A stretch of 64,000 nucleotides of DNA from Siphonodentalium dalli (lineage: Eukaryota > Mollusca > Scaphopoda > Gadilida > Siphonodentaliidae), in the NCBI GenBank assembly GCA_032622095.1, contig CP136061.1, positions 60,001-124,000 on the forward strand, written 5' to 3'. The notes beneath the pieces are model-generated. The model ran no database searches, was not told where the DNA came from, and saw only the letters and a list, made by a program, of their open reading frames with translations. The translations under genes and the position numbers were made by a program. Positions 1-11,248 of this stretch are shown here, one piece after another (within the stretch, counting starts at the first letter, position 1; each line of letters opens with the position of its first letter).

Positions 1-650
1 CGGTGAAAATTGCCACAGATATTTAGCACCATTAGAAGATGTGCCCTTGTGATTATGAGGTCCATCCGTCTTTTTCTAGTTAAGTTATTCCCATTTTTCA
101 AATAAGAAATATTTGTGCAACTCAGTAATTTGTCCAAGGATGTATCATTTCAGTTGTTGGTCAATGTTTTTGAAACTTGACAAAATTATTGACCATCATC
201 AGAACCTGTACATCTGCAATTATGAGATCCATCAGAGCTTTTTTAGCTCACTTGAGACAAAGTCTCCGGTGGAGCTATAGTCATCACTCCTCGTCCGTCG
301 GCCGTCAATCTAGTCGTCCGTCCGTCCATCCGTCCATCAACAATTCTTTGATCATCTTCTTCTCCAGATCCTTAGGACCAAATGGGTTCATATTTGGTGT
401 GGATGTTCCCTTGGTGACTCACATTCAGATTTGTTCAAATGAAGTCACCAGGTTATATAGTTCCGAAGCTGGGACCATAATTCTTTCCCACCATAGTAAT
501 TCTTGAAATGACTTCTCAAATTCCATTGGGCCGAATGGGTTCATATTCGGTATAAAGGGTCCTTGGGTGACTGTGGTTCAGATCTGTTTGAATGAGGTCA
601 CTGTGTCGAATGTGGGCAGAGCCAGTGACATAACTAAAAACTAAATATTT
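1..650. repeat. Interspersed repeat fragments, no gene
   Basis: Diverged copies of repeat units seen elsewhere in the window. The opening resembles the 'cacagatatttagcaccat..' unit that recurs at 4.2-4.5 kb and 38.6-39.1 kb. Bases 235-330 contain a TAGCTCACTTGAG-type start followed by a GTCCGTCCGTCC-type tract. Bases 375-425 and 530-600 are two similar copies of a 'aatgggttcatatt' unit. The 109-codon open frame here has no protein-like features and lies in repeat. Confidence 0.5.
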
Positions 651-2700
651 TTAATTCAAAATTCCAATTTGTTTTTTTTTGCTTTTTGTTTGTTAATCAT
701 GTTATAAAATTTGAAAAACTAACACCATTATAACATCTGCAAAGTTATGAAACTTGAATCTTTAATGAAATCGCGGAAACTTTCCATCACCCCCCCCCCC
801 CCCACATGACCCAGACCCCCACCCTGTCCTCAACCCACCCTGCCCCAACCAACAGCCCCTCCCCCATCACAACTTACCTCTTTCACCAGAAGCAGAGTTA
901 TTATCTACCAGAGGACTCAGTCAGGTATTAGCTACAGAGATACAGACAAGGGCATTGTCATTAATTGAGATTAGAATAACAGACATTGGAAGGCTTGTGT
1001 AAACAACTACACTAGCATTGCTGTCTGTTGTCATTATCAAATTAAAACAAAATTCTGTTAGGCCTGTTCCAATATTATTTTCTTAACCACCACTTATCCA
1101 GGTGAAATCATACCCTGATTTTTCAAAGAAAAATTGGGGGGGGGGGGTGTATATTGAATTGAGCTTGTCTGTATGCAGGGTCCTTGGGTCCTTGGGTTCA
1201 GATTTGTTCAAATAGGGTAATTTGTTTGGAAACTTTTGAAGGAAATCAATTCACTTCAACTCTTAAATCTACCCTTTGAAATTACTAGATGAATGGATCT
1301 CATAGGGGCAGAGATAAGAGATTTAACTTCCCCCACCCTCCCTACCTGTATCTATGCTGTTTGGTACTGGTATAATAATATTGATTTATAGACTGCCTGG
1401 TGGGGGCAATGGGTAGGGAGTGTAGAGGGGGTGGAGTTTTGACCCCCTACTTTTATCAAATTTTCAACAGTTGAAAATCTCATGACTGATACAACATTAG
1501 ATTAGATTTTCACACCAAAATAGGTTAGAATTGTTCTCATAGTTTGATTTGTTTTTCCAACCAGTATGTTTTAAAACCAACAGTTTATATGTTCCTACTT
1601 CAAGTTAAACTGTTGGACCGAATTAGCCACAACTTTGAACTTTATGGGGGATGTCAGGTTGGTAATTTTCAAAAGTTTGAGAGCTTGAAGTACCGTACTG
1701 ATTGTAAAATTCAACCTAAGAGGGATCGATGTGCAAAAGGATTCTTGTGAACTTAGTACTGTGGTATGGTTGTCTTCTATAAAAAGGGTAAGGCATTTGT
1801 GCTTTGTGTCCCAAAGCTGGTGTAGATGGGTTGATTGGCCGTGATTCGGGAACAAAATCAGAAGTCCATAGGTTTTGATAACTTTATATTCTTAAGTAAG
1901 TCTCTGACGATAAGCACAATATATAGGTGGATGAACGGAGGTGTTGGTGGTAGCAAGGTTCCCGGATAAGTGAAGTCCCCGCTACAGAGAACGGCTAGTT
2001 ATTTCCTAGTGTCGGTGGTATCACTTGTCCATATAAGGTCTGAGATACCACGATACTCTTGTTTATGACGTGTATCATTCTATACATGTAGCTTACTATA
2101 TAATAATACTGGTCTGATTCTCCCTCACTCATACAATGGTAGCTACCATTCATAACCAATTAAGAATATGATCTTGTTAATTATGCTTGTGTGCTCTTAC
2201 ACTATATAATTTATGTCTCCCATGTATTGTGCTTATATATACAATTAACCCTAGCAGTTACAATCACTGGGGAAAGGAAGTTTATCCTAGATTTCAGGAA
2301 CACATATAACAATAAATAACTATCGTATACTATCGGACACTTTAATAATTGTCAGTGGTGTGCAATTTCAAGGTGAAGAGCCCTGCTCATCTCAGAACCT
2401 CCAGCTATGTCCATGTTTAGAACTACTTGTCTTAAGTGATTTTGTAAAGTACTGACTGTTGTAGTCTTCAGAGTCCCAGTCTTCTCAGTCTTTAAAGTCT
2501 GGTGAGCGACCCACATTTATTGACTGTCCTGTTACTATAGTTATCATTCTTTTTTACTTTAGAAACGTACGTAATTTTGTCATTTCATGCAAGCTTCTAG
2601 TCCTTTTTTTCCTATTCAATTTCTATGAACCCCGGCACAGATATTTACCACCAAGGCAATGTACACTTGTGTTACGAGATTGGTTGGACTTATTTTAGTC
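651..2700. other. Non-coding, homopolymer tracts
   Basis: No convincing exon was seen on either strand. The stretch holds a poly-C tract near 789-803, a C-rich stretch to about 870 and a poly-G tract near 1136-1147. Short frames at 1544-1855 overlap on both strands and look like chance. Sequence around 2640-2700 is another fragment of the 'cacagatatttaccacc' repeat family. Confidence 0.5.
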
Positions 2701-3100
2701 AATTTAGTTATCACCCTTTTATACGCCCATTTTAAAAAACGGGACATATTATGATATTGGTCTGTCCATTAATAATATTGTAACCTCCGTGCGTCCATTC
2801 TCTTTTGGTTTCCGGATTTAGATAGTCTCAACTGAATGGAATGAAATTTTGTATGTGGGTTTACTACCACAAAATACAGGCCATTTTTTTATTTGGATTC
2901 CGCCCGCCAATTTTCACCAAGTGTTGCAGTCCTTTTTGTTGGTATTTTCACTCAATTGTCATTTCCGGATGATCACTTTAGTAAGTCTGAACTGAATAGA
3001 ATTGAAATTTGGTATGTGGGTTTACTAGCACAAAATACAGGTCAAATTCAAATTTGGGTTCCGCCTGCCAATTTTCAACACCGTTATGGACCTTTGAGGG
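2700..3100 (+). repeat. Interspersed repeat, 'tacgcccattt' family
   Basis: It starts with a tatacgcccatttt / gggacatattatg short inverted pair. It continues with two tandem units, each containing 'ttggtttccgga', 'aactgaatrgaat', 'ggtatgtgggtttacta' and 'ttccgcccgccaattttca'. Related copies lie at 6380-6711, 12774-12960 and 20550-20900. The copy at 3040-3080 gives an uninterrupted version of the site occupied by the DIRS element at 6715-12770. Confidence 0.7.
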
Positions 3101-4031
3101 CAGGGTTGGCGCTGGACGAATATTTTCTCTAGCCAAAATTTTTGCCAAATGAAATTATTTTTTACCAATTAAAAACAATATTTGCCAAATTTAATTGCGC
3201 GTATAATTGGGGAAATTATCGTGTTTTTATATTTGTTAAAAACTAACCACAGACACAGGTAAAATGAGCTACTAGAAAAGCAAGTCAGTTTTATTAATAA
3301 ATATCAAAGTAGCAATAAATATCTAAGCGACACCTGCCTGTAAACTACATTTAATGTTGCTACACAGTCATCAAGCTTACATATTATTGCGCCTTGTATT
3401 ACTGCTGAAATCAACAAGCCATAAATTAATCCGTCATCTTTCACATTCGACTGATTAACCTATTGTCTTATACTCGCTGTTAATATAACGCGACATCATA
3501 AACATGTGCTATATACTGTCGCCATTATTATGCATTGTTACAATGACTACATGCGTCCATACTTCAAACGGACAAAGGGAGGATTAACTGTCAAAACAAA
3601 TTAATAATTACCTTTTGTGGTATCTACGTTGAGATCGTATTACAAAGTACTCACAACAGCCTCAATGAAAAATTTAGACAACATCGCTTTTTTCCGACTC
3701 ACATTTTAACCACGGTCGATTAGCTGTTTGATGAAAGTTTGATTATGACAGAAAGATGGGATTACCATTTTGTAAAAACTAAAGAAGATTACATATAACT
3801 GTCGACATAACACTGCTGACTGCGCTACATGTAAATTGATAGATTTCATGCTTTGGTCTCCCACGTTATTGTCTGTAATTCGGCACACGAATAACCCACG
3901 TTCGATATTTATGACTAGATAGTTCACATCCCATAATTAAAAACTCACTTGCCAAATTTTTTGCCAAATGAAAATATTTTTTGCCAAATGAAAATATTTG
4001 TTGCCATTGGCAAGTGGCAGCGCGAACCCTG
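3101..4031. mobile_element. Non-autonomous hAT-like element (no clear TSD)
   Basis: The left end reads CAGGGTTGGCGCTGG. The reverse complement of the right end reads CAGGGTTCGCGCTGC. Just inside both ends are repeated GCCAAATGAAAATATTT-like blocks in opposite orientation. CAGGG-type termini are typical of hAT transposons. The flanking 8-mers do not match, so the target duplication has decayed or the boundary is off by a few bases. No transposase frame is present in this 0.93-kb element. Confidence 0.5.
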
Positions 4032-4099
4032 TTGGATTTTCCGTACGTTACTTGTGGGGTGCAACCCACAAGTCACTCAAACAAAAGATCGCAACTCAC

Positions 4100-4677
4100 A
4101 AGTGTATCGACGTCGGTCCGTCCGTCTGTCCGTCCGTCCGTGGACACAATTTTGTCCGGAGTTTTTCTCAGTCGTTTTTTGATCAATTTCCGTGAAACTT
4201 GGCACAGACATCAACCACCATGGGAACCTGTGCACCTGCGATTATGACGTCTGTCCGACATTTTTTTGGTGGAGTTATCCCCCTTTTTCGACTTAGAATT
4301 GTTTTTTGCAACATGCATAATTTTGTCCGAGCTTTTATTTCTACACTTTTCGATCAATGTTTTTTAATCTTGGCACTGATATTTAGTACCATGGGAACCT
4401 GTGCACCTGCGATTATGATGTCTGTCCGACATTTTTTGTGTGGAGTTATTCCCCTTTTTCGACTTAGAATTTTTTTCGCAACATACATAATTTTGTCCAA
4501 GCTTTTATTCCTACATTTTTCAGTCAATAGGTATAAGATTAGGGTTATGGTTGTACACCTGCAATGGGAACTGTTATTTTATTATTTTAACTAAATGTTT
4601 ACTGACATGTGAAACATCTTAGTATTTTAAAAACAGGGGGGTATCCGTAGTCCCATTGGGACAGTCACACCTCTAGT
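4100..4677 (+). mobile_element. Helitron-like non-autonomous repeat, copy A
   Basis: A GTCCGTCCGTCC tract near 4115-4141 is followed by two or three copies of a roughly 170-bp unit ('gggaacctgtgcacctgcg', 'gttatccccctttttcgac'). The 3' end has a perfect 6-bp hairpin, GTCCCA-T-TGGGAC (4650-4662), then 10 nt, then CTAG and T (4673-4677). Hairpin plus CTRR-T is the usual Helitron 3' signature. The copy at 38494-39281 ends at the same base. The 5' part (about 4040-4070) is a separate ACTTGTGGG / CCCACAAGT hairpin whose membership in the element is uncertain. Confidence 0.55.
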
Positions 4678-4929
4678 TAATTTTGTGGTCACTCAATAAT
4701 TGGAAACAAAAAGTCCATAGATTTAGACATCCATGTTCTGTCAATAGGAGGTGTTCGGACAGTTATGTGGCTAGTCACCCAATCACGGACCTGTCAGTTT
4801 TTCCTATTCAACTGTCCTAGTTGCTGTATACAAGTTTTTGGGTTTCAATCAGCTACTTCTGCTATAATTCCTACATGTTCTGATTCCACAATCAGAAATT
4901 GTATCACAATAAACTACTTGATAGCCACA

Positions 4930-5430
4930 TAAAAGTTTATCCACTACTTGATAGCCACATAAATTTTGTAGCCACATAATTCAATAGCCACATATCTCCC
5001 CAAATGTTGGTACGTCCATACATCCATCTGTCTGCTGTCTGTTCAGGTCATAATTTGAACAGTAGTGCTCGGATCACAATGAAATTTGGTATGGATGTTC
5101 ACTACTATTAGTATTTGTGTTTTCCATTCAAGAGTTATTCATCTTTGTTTATCTGGAAAGTTTTGGTTTTTTTCTACCAAGCAGATATTTTTCTACCCAG
5201 CAGATATATCAACCATAGGTTGTTGAATCTTCATGAAATTTTGTTTGGATGTTCACCACATTAGGACATTCAATGGAGTGTTCAATCGTTTTGTACAGGT
5301 TTTTCGTTCTAGAATTATTCATCTTATTTATCTGAAAATGCTGATTTTTGGGTCCATCTGCCTGAGTCATAGGTTTTAGGTATGCTCACACTAGGTGGCA
5401 TGCCACATGGGGGGGGGGTATGCACCGGAT
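4930..5430 (+). repeat. Interspersed repeat with 'gcagatat' units
   Basis: Tandem units contain 'gcagatatatcaaccataggttg', 'gaaattttgtttggatgttcac' and 'attattcatctt'. The 3' end 'gccacatggggg..gtatgcac' matches the end of a related copy at 17080-17115. A longer array of the same family lies at 13880-14560. The element ends about 30 bp before the RLR exon at 5461. Confidence 0.6.
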
Positions 5431-5460
5431 GACAGTCCATCTCGTGTTATTTTTTTGCAG

Positions 5461-5796
5461 AGTGCTGTCTTCATGCTGGTGTCAGGGATGATGACTGCCT
5501 TTTGTCAAATGATGATTCGTCATTGCACAGGAACATTAACCAGCCATCTTTGTCCATGTTATCTTCATTGGAAGTTGATAACACCAAGATGAAATCCAAT
5601 GAATATAAAACTATTTATTCAAGATGTGAATTGAATGACCATGATTTGGTGTCCACATCCTCTGTTTCTGAGGTTGATAACACCAGAGTTCCATTCAAAG
5701 ATTCAAAGGACTTGTCATCATCTGACACTACAGAAAAATGTATTAATGTTAGCGAAACGGATGCGAAAGCGATTGGCGATGAAGATGGAAGTTCAG
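5461..5796 (+). CDS. RIG-I-like receptor gene, linker exon (partial gene)
   Basis: Predicted internal exon of the RLR gene. It has an acceptor after a pyrimidine tract (tatttttttgcag) and donor TCAG|gtac. The reading frame that starts two bases into the exon is open throughout. It encodes about 111 residues rich in Asp, Ser and Asn (for example LLSNDDSS, SSVSEVDN, AIGDEDGSSG), with no recognisable fold. It ends one base into a codon, and the next exon (14919) begins with two bases that complete Gly and continue the acidic linker up to the helicase. I infer it is the disordered linker before the helicase domain, where RLRs join N-terminal CARDs to the DExH helicase. Any CARD or other N-terminal exons lie upstream of the window. 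The exon limits are well supported by splice sites and phase; the function rests on the downstream exons. Confidence 0.68.
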
Positions 5797-6379
5797 GTAC
5801 TGTATACCATTCAGAAAGATAAATTTATCATAAATTATGCTCTGTAATAGATTATGGATCAAAATTGGAGTTGGATAATCGTTATCTCCCAAAGTGGGAT
5901 ATAGAAAGTTTAACTTTTCATACTATCCCATGCACCAGCTACGAGTGATATTTCAAAATCTCCATGAATCGGTGGAGCTCACTATTCTCACTTTTGTTTT
6001 TATATTTCATGATAAAACTTGTTTTTGTGTTGAAATTTGACATACTTATGGGGAAATCAATGGATTAATATGGGAACTATATTTATATGTGGCTGACAGT
6101 GAAGTAAGATTGAGTAAGTTGACAGAGATCAGCTCTTGGCTTTATTGCATAAATTGAAGATGATCATGTGAAAAATTATTATTGTAAATGGTTATTGTCT
6201 TCAGAAACACAACTAAAAAGAAAATCTATTGATTTTGAGTGGATGCTGAAAATAATCTCATGTCCATTTAACCCTTTCATGACTGGAGCTTCCTGAAATT
6301 TTATAAAAACCCTGTGCCAATGCATTCTCTTATATATTTGAGTCTCAAATAGGGGGCCTCGAATAAATAAGATAATACA
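5797..6379. other. Intron, no element resolved except a TTAA-type end
   Basis: AT-rich intron sequence. From about 6272 it contains TTAACCCTTTCATGACTGG, the left end of the TTAA-type element that is complete at 42334-42971. Here it is truncated after about 100 bp. Confidence 0.45.
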
Positions 6380-6711
6380 TTTACCTTGACCTCGAATATG
6401 GGTTCACTTCGCCCATTTTTGCCAGAGTTATGGTCCTTGTTGACTTAGAATTTGCCGATTATTTGGTTTCTGGATGATAACTTAATTTTTTTATTCTGAT
6501 TGTTAAACTCAACTGAATCTCTTGATATTTTGGTACGTGGTTAAAATTTCAGAAGGCCAGGTTTGAATGGGTTCTGTCCACCAATTTTTGCCGGAGTTAA
6601 GTTATTGTCTTTGTCGACTTAGAATTTGCCGATTATTTTGGTTTCTGGGTGATAACTTTAGTTGTTGTTGTTGGTATATGGATTACTCATGTGAAGATAC
6701 TGGTCAAGTTC
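6380..6711 (+). repeat. 'tacgcccattt'-family repeat, left part, split by DIRS
   Basis: Two units with 'gggttcacttcgcccatttttgcc', 'gtcttgtcgacttagaatttgcc' style text and 'ggtttctggatgataac'. The repeat stops at ..ggtcaagttc AAA at the DIRS left end. It resumes at AAA tttgtgttccgtccgcc after 12770. Confidence 0.65.
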
Positions 6712-6760
6712 AAAATGAGAAATTTGAGTTCTGAAATTATAGTTTTATAAGTAAATGGAA

Positions 6761-6906
6761 GTATTAATTATAATACGATAGGAATTCTCTTTCTGTTCCG
6801 AAAAACTCGCCATTTTCATTGCGGTGAAATCCCGCAAAATTTTGGCCCCTTAGTGCGCATGCGCGCCAGGCCAGCTGATCTCATCACTTCCTACCTGGCG
6901 AATCGA
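6761..6906 (+). repeat. DIRS inverted terminal repeat, 3' copy
   Basis: Starts TATTAATTATAATACGATAG one base in and ends at the CTGGCGAATCGAA block. It is the reverse complement of 12607-12755 with scattered substitutions and a small indel. Outside it, 46 bp (6715-6760) are unique to this end. Confidence 0.88.
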
Positions 6907-6963
6907 ATAACTCGCCATAAACCCAAACACCTCCTGTTCCCTAGCGGGGAGGAGGGAGGGTTA

Positions 6964-7066
6964 TTATAATTAATACTTCCATTTACTTATAAAACTATAA
7001 TTTGAGAACTCAAATTTCTCATTTTTATATCGTAAATGTCGTATTAATTATAATACGATAGGAATA
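6964..7066. repeat. DIRS internal complementary region
   Basis: The first part (6964-7023) is the reverse complement of the element's left end, 6715-6774. The second part (7024-7066) matches, in plus-strand reading, the reverse complement of the right end (12728-12770). The two parts meet at a run of T equal to the AAA/TTT insertion triplet. This is the joined-ends template that DIRS elements use for completing their termini. Confidence 0.85.
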
Positions 7067-7133
7067 TCACAGATTACACAGCATACCTGAGGAGGTGGGT
7101 ATAAAAGAGCACTATAAACTTTTATATCTCTAC

Positions 7134-8142
7134 TAGGCTTGCCACGATTATTCGATTAATCGACTAACCTTCGACAGGTGCGGTAGTCGACGGTTATTTA
7201 CTTTCGTCGACTAATCGCCCGAGGGGGGGGGGGGGGGGGGGGTGGGTATGGTAGTGTAACTTGTGTATGTAAGCAGTACTTTTCATCGATGTCATGCCTA
7301 GAAGTAACTGTTAACTACGTATTCCGCACAATTCTGTTGCGGCGTCCTCTGCCTTTGATGTTGCCGCCGACGTTTGACGGTCATCTTCAAAGTATTATGT
7401 GTGTGACATCGAAATGTTAATTATGTTTATTGTTTAACTGTGAATATTAATTTACTATTAGTGCTACTGTGCTAGATACATTTCCGAAGCGGTTGCCGGT
7501 AATATAAACTATTAATTTTTTCATTATTTCTTGCAATTCTTTTTTGAAAATGTCCAGGTTATACAGGGCAGTAATTGTGACTGCATCCCCGTCACCCCAG
7601 GGTCCCCCACAAAAGCTTAAATATCTCCCACTGTCTACCTATGTCCTCGTTAACTTCATTGTAAGTGCACGCCTTTCGCCTCAATTTTACAGATTATTGT
7701 GATGCACGTGACCTGCCGAAATACGTAGTGGCGGCTTGGGAGTCGCGATCGAGATTAGCTTTACTTCGTGCAATTTTGCACAGAACTTTACTGTCACGTC
7801 GTGTATGCAGTTTGCTCTAACTTTGCCAGAAACATCGGCAATATGGGCACTTCGCAGTACTTAATTAATAGTAAGGGCCTGTTAAAAACTACATCGGGAC
7901 GAATGAGACTATGAGGGCATGAGTATTCCTTGTTGTATACGAAATAAAACAGTGGAAAACACGGAGCATCGACAGTTTATAACTATCTTCAAAATGGATG
8001 TTAAGAAGTCATTGTAATTGCGCATTTATCAACTGTTTACCTGGATGTAATACAGGACGCATATATTACCGATTAATCGACTAACCGTCGATTATAGCTG
8101 CCGATTAGTCGATTATGAAAACTCATAGTCGTGGCAACCCTA
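7134..8142. mobile_element. Non-autonomous hAT-like element nested in DIRS
   Basis: Left terminus TAGGCTTGCCACGATTATTC; reverse-complemented right terminus TAGGGTTGCCACGACTATG. A perfect 8-bp target duplication ATCTCTAC flanks it at 7126-7133 and 8143-8150. Subterminal CGATTAATCG / CGACTAATCG repeats occur at both ends. A poly-G tract lies near 7216-7241. There is no transposase frame in its 1009 bp. The 8-bp duplication and TAGGG end are hAT hallmarks. Confidence 0.88.
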
Positions 8143-8150
8143 ATCTCTAC

Positions 8151-8444
8151 TCACCCAGAGGATTTATTCTGTTGCCTGTCCGGTTCCCATGACGCCTCAT
8201 GAGTTTCTGGGAACCACCATACAACCATATGAATCATCCTTCATGTACAACATCATGCAAATCTATCCCGCATATATACATCATTTATAAGCCCCATCTT
8301 GGCTTTCTGGCTTGCATTGTATCTTTACTTGAAGAACTCGCCAGTTAAAAGAAGCAAAAAAGAGCCTGTCCCTCTAAATTTGTCGGTACTGCAGACAAAT
8401 ATATATATAAACCAAACTCATAGAATCTGGAACAGTTTTCAAAA
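8151..8444 (-). other. DIRS sequence downstream of the recombinase frame
   Basis: Non-coding DIRS sequence between the recombinase stop at 8445 and the hAT insertion. Removing the hAT element joins it directly to 7081-7133 and the internal complementary region. Confidence 0.6.
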
Positions 8445-9470
8445 CTAAGCGTCCTTTCCGCTCACAAGGACAGCCAAACTTAAAGGTTTCATGTAATGTT
8501 TTATAAACGTGGTCTCCTGAGACCAGTCAGCAGCCTCTAAAACTTCTGGCAATGACTCCCCATTGAACAGGGCCCATGATGGTCCGAGACTTCTGGTGGA
8601 ATGTCCGTGTACACTTGGAACCGACTGGTTATGCAAATGGTAACAAAACTTGATGCATTGCACAATCCAGCGTGAGAGAGTGGAATTTGAAACGGCACAG
8701 TGAGGTTTATTAAGCCCCAGAAACAGTGACACGTGATTACCTTCGGAGGGGGCTTCTTGCCGCCACTCTGATGTCACCTGTAAGTACCGAATCAGAGTCC
8801 GTTTAGGATCCAACTCGGGGCACTCCGCAAAAGCCGGTATAAAGATAGGCTGTGAATAGTGTTTCCTGGTCGATCTTGTTTCGCTAGGCCAGCCCTACGA
8901 AATGTGACGCCTTGTGTTTGAATATTGATGTACCCTTCACCCAACTGGAGCGCGTTCAAGTCACTACAGCGTCGAAATGAAGTAACTGCCATCAGCAGTA
9001 CCGTTTTCCATGTGACCATCTTCACGGGAGCATCATCCAGAGGTTCAAAAGGCTGTTGTTTCAGACACTCTAAAATGAAAGGAAGATCCCATGAAGGCGC
9101 TAATTTTTAAACCGGTGACCGCACGTTAAAGACACCGCGCAACATACGTATGATATCAGGATGTTTACCCACTAAAACATTATCTATTGGTGGTATAGTG
9201 GCGGATAGCATAGACCGATATCCGGTAATAGTCGAATACGATAGCCCTTTATGAAAAAGAAGCGACAGAAAATCCGCACAGTCATTAAAAGCCACGCTAG
9301 AGGGATTAACTTGTTGTTCACGACACCAACTATTGAAGTGCCTAAATTTACAGGCGTAATCCCGTCTAGTCCCTGGTCTCCATGATGCGGCAAGTAAGTC
9401 TCTAGCCCCAATTGAAAAGCCCTTTGCCGCGAAACGTTGGTCGATATCAGCCACACGATCAGGTGAAGAT
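8445..9470 (-). pseudogene. DIRS tyrosine recombinase, broken frame
   Basis: The recombinase catalyses circle integration in DIRS elements. The N-terminal SAM-like DNA-binding part (about 9110-9450) reads ..LLAASWRPGTRRDYACKF.. and ends at an in-frame TAA at 9107-9109. The same frame continues at 9025-8792 with the box I region TSFRRCSDLNALQLGEG (catalytic Arg). A frameshift near 8800-8830 leads into the last part, 8813-8445. That part has GHSTR (the His-x-x-Arg of box II) and FIKHYMKP, where Tyr is the likely nucleophile. So the catalytic residues are visible but split by one stop and at least one frameshift. The family identity is clear from the order Arg ... HxxR ... Tyr directly downstream of RNase H. 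Confidence 0.85.
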
Positions 9471-11179
9471 CCTCGGGGCGAGGATGCATCAGTAACCCCT
9501 TGCCTTGACTGAGGAGATACTCGTCTACCGGGAGTCTGAGGGGAATATCCACCAGTAGGTTGAGTAACTGTGGAAACCAACCCTGACGAGGCCTGAACGG
9601 GGCGATGAGAATCATCGTGCACTGAAATTGTTCCATGTGCCTGTGGGATCCAAGAGCAAAACTGTGGTACCTGTTTGTTCAGGGCTGTCGCAAACATATC
9701 TATCACGGGCTGGCCCCACCGTCGGAATAGCCTTTGAACGACAAGGTGATTGAGGGACCATTCGTGTGGGTCTACCCGATGACGATTCAAGTGATCTGCC
9801 ATGGAGTTGTCTTTCCCCCGAATGAAAGCAGCCTTCAATGTGATGTGGTTTGCCAAGGCCACCCCCCACAGTTCCTGCGTTTGGCGACATAGTGTCTGAG
9901 ATCTGGTACCGCCCTGTTTGTTTATGTATTGAGTGACTGTGGTATTGTCGGACCGAATCTGCACATTTTGCCCTTTCAACTGTGGAAGAAAACTGTTTAA
10001 CGTCTGAATAACCGCTTCCATTTCGAGACAATTGATGTGTTGTAACCTCTGTAAAGGGGACCACACACCCTGAACCATTTGACTGCCCAAGGTTCCGCCC
10101 CACCCTCTGGAGCTGCTGGCGTCTGTAGTTATCGTGACCCAATTTAGAGGAGGCGTGAGGGGTCTGCCCTTGAGGACATTGCAATCTAATACCCACCATT
10201 GGAGGTGACGCCGTAAATCTGGAGTGACTGGTATTGAATGACAAAGACTCATCCGACTGGGAGACCAATGGGAGAGCAGATAAGTTTGAATTGGCCTCAT
10301 AAAAAGTCGGGCGTTTGGTATGAGCTCGATGTTGGAAGCCATTGTCCCGAGTAATTATAGGAAATCCCGAGCTGTTCGTGTAGGTTGGTGAAACCCCAGA
10401 ACAAGATTTTTTAGACCCACCACACGCTCCATTGTGGGGTAAACGACACCCCGACGGAGATTGAATTAGCATCCGAGGTATACTATTGTCTGCGTTAGTG
10501 TCAAATGTGACTTTTCTAGATTTATCAAAAACCCCAGACTGGCAATTGTATTTAGGACCAATGTCCTGGTGTCCAGGAGCCCTTTTCGAGAGGAGTGGAG
10601 AAACATCCAGTCGTCTAGAAAGTGACATACCCGAATTCCTTGAGCATGAAGAAATGCCACAACCACTGACGTCACTTTTGTGAAAATTCGTGGTCTTGAC
10701 GTGGCCCCGAAACATAGGCTGCGAAACTGGTATGAAATGCCTTGGAATCGGAACCGAAGATATTGGCGATGTGCCTTGTGAATTTTCAGATGGAAGTACG
10801 CATCTTCCAAATCGATCGAAAAAGCATAGTCGCCTCGTTTGGTTTGAGCCAGAACCGATGTCAAAGTGTCCATTTTGAACCGCATCTTTACAATAAATTG
10901 GTTCAATGGTTTCAAGTTGATCACCGGCCTTAATTTCCCATTCTTTTCGGGGACCAAAAATATTGTACTGTAAAACCCCTGTAGACATTGGTCTACTGGG
11001 ACTATCTCGATAGCTTTCTTTCGAAGAAGTGTTATTATTTTGTTCTGAATCAACTGACCCTGACCGGGAGTGACCGTGGTTTCCTTCATGCCCAAGAATT
11101 TTGGAAGACTGTGAAACTCGAATTGGTAACCGTGTTCCATTACTTTCAATACCCATCGATCGTTCGTAATGTTTGCCAA
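9471..11179 (-). pseudogene. DIRS reverse transcriptase-RNase H, broken frame
   Basis: Reverse transcriptase (11179-10466) shows KNGKLRPVINLKPLNQFI, the motif A region SIDLEDAYFHLKI and the catalytic box HFLDDWMF. An in-frame TAA (10466-10468) and a second TAA (10355-10357) interrupt the connection. The same frame then continues from 10342 with RNase H: ITTDASSSRGWGG (first Asp), NCLEMEAV (Glu), IRSDNTTVTQYINKQGG (Asp) and GKDNSMADHLNR (Asp). After RNase H the homologous frame shifts around 9636 to a segment with FRPRQGWFPQLLNLLVDIPL, typical of the DIRS linker before the recombinase. It shifts back before about 9450. The text between the two segments is shorter than I would expect, so a deletion near 9640 is likely. 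RT and RNase H catalytic residues are preserved although the frame is not. Confidence 0.88.
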
Positions 11180-11248
11180 TACGTCAAAAAATGTGATAGA
11201 CGCCCTCCTACAGGTATGTTTGGCAAATGAGATGGGATACTTACATAG

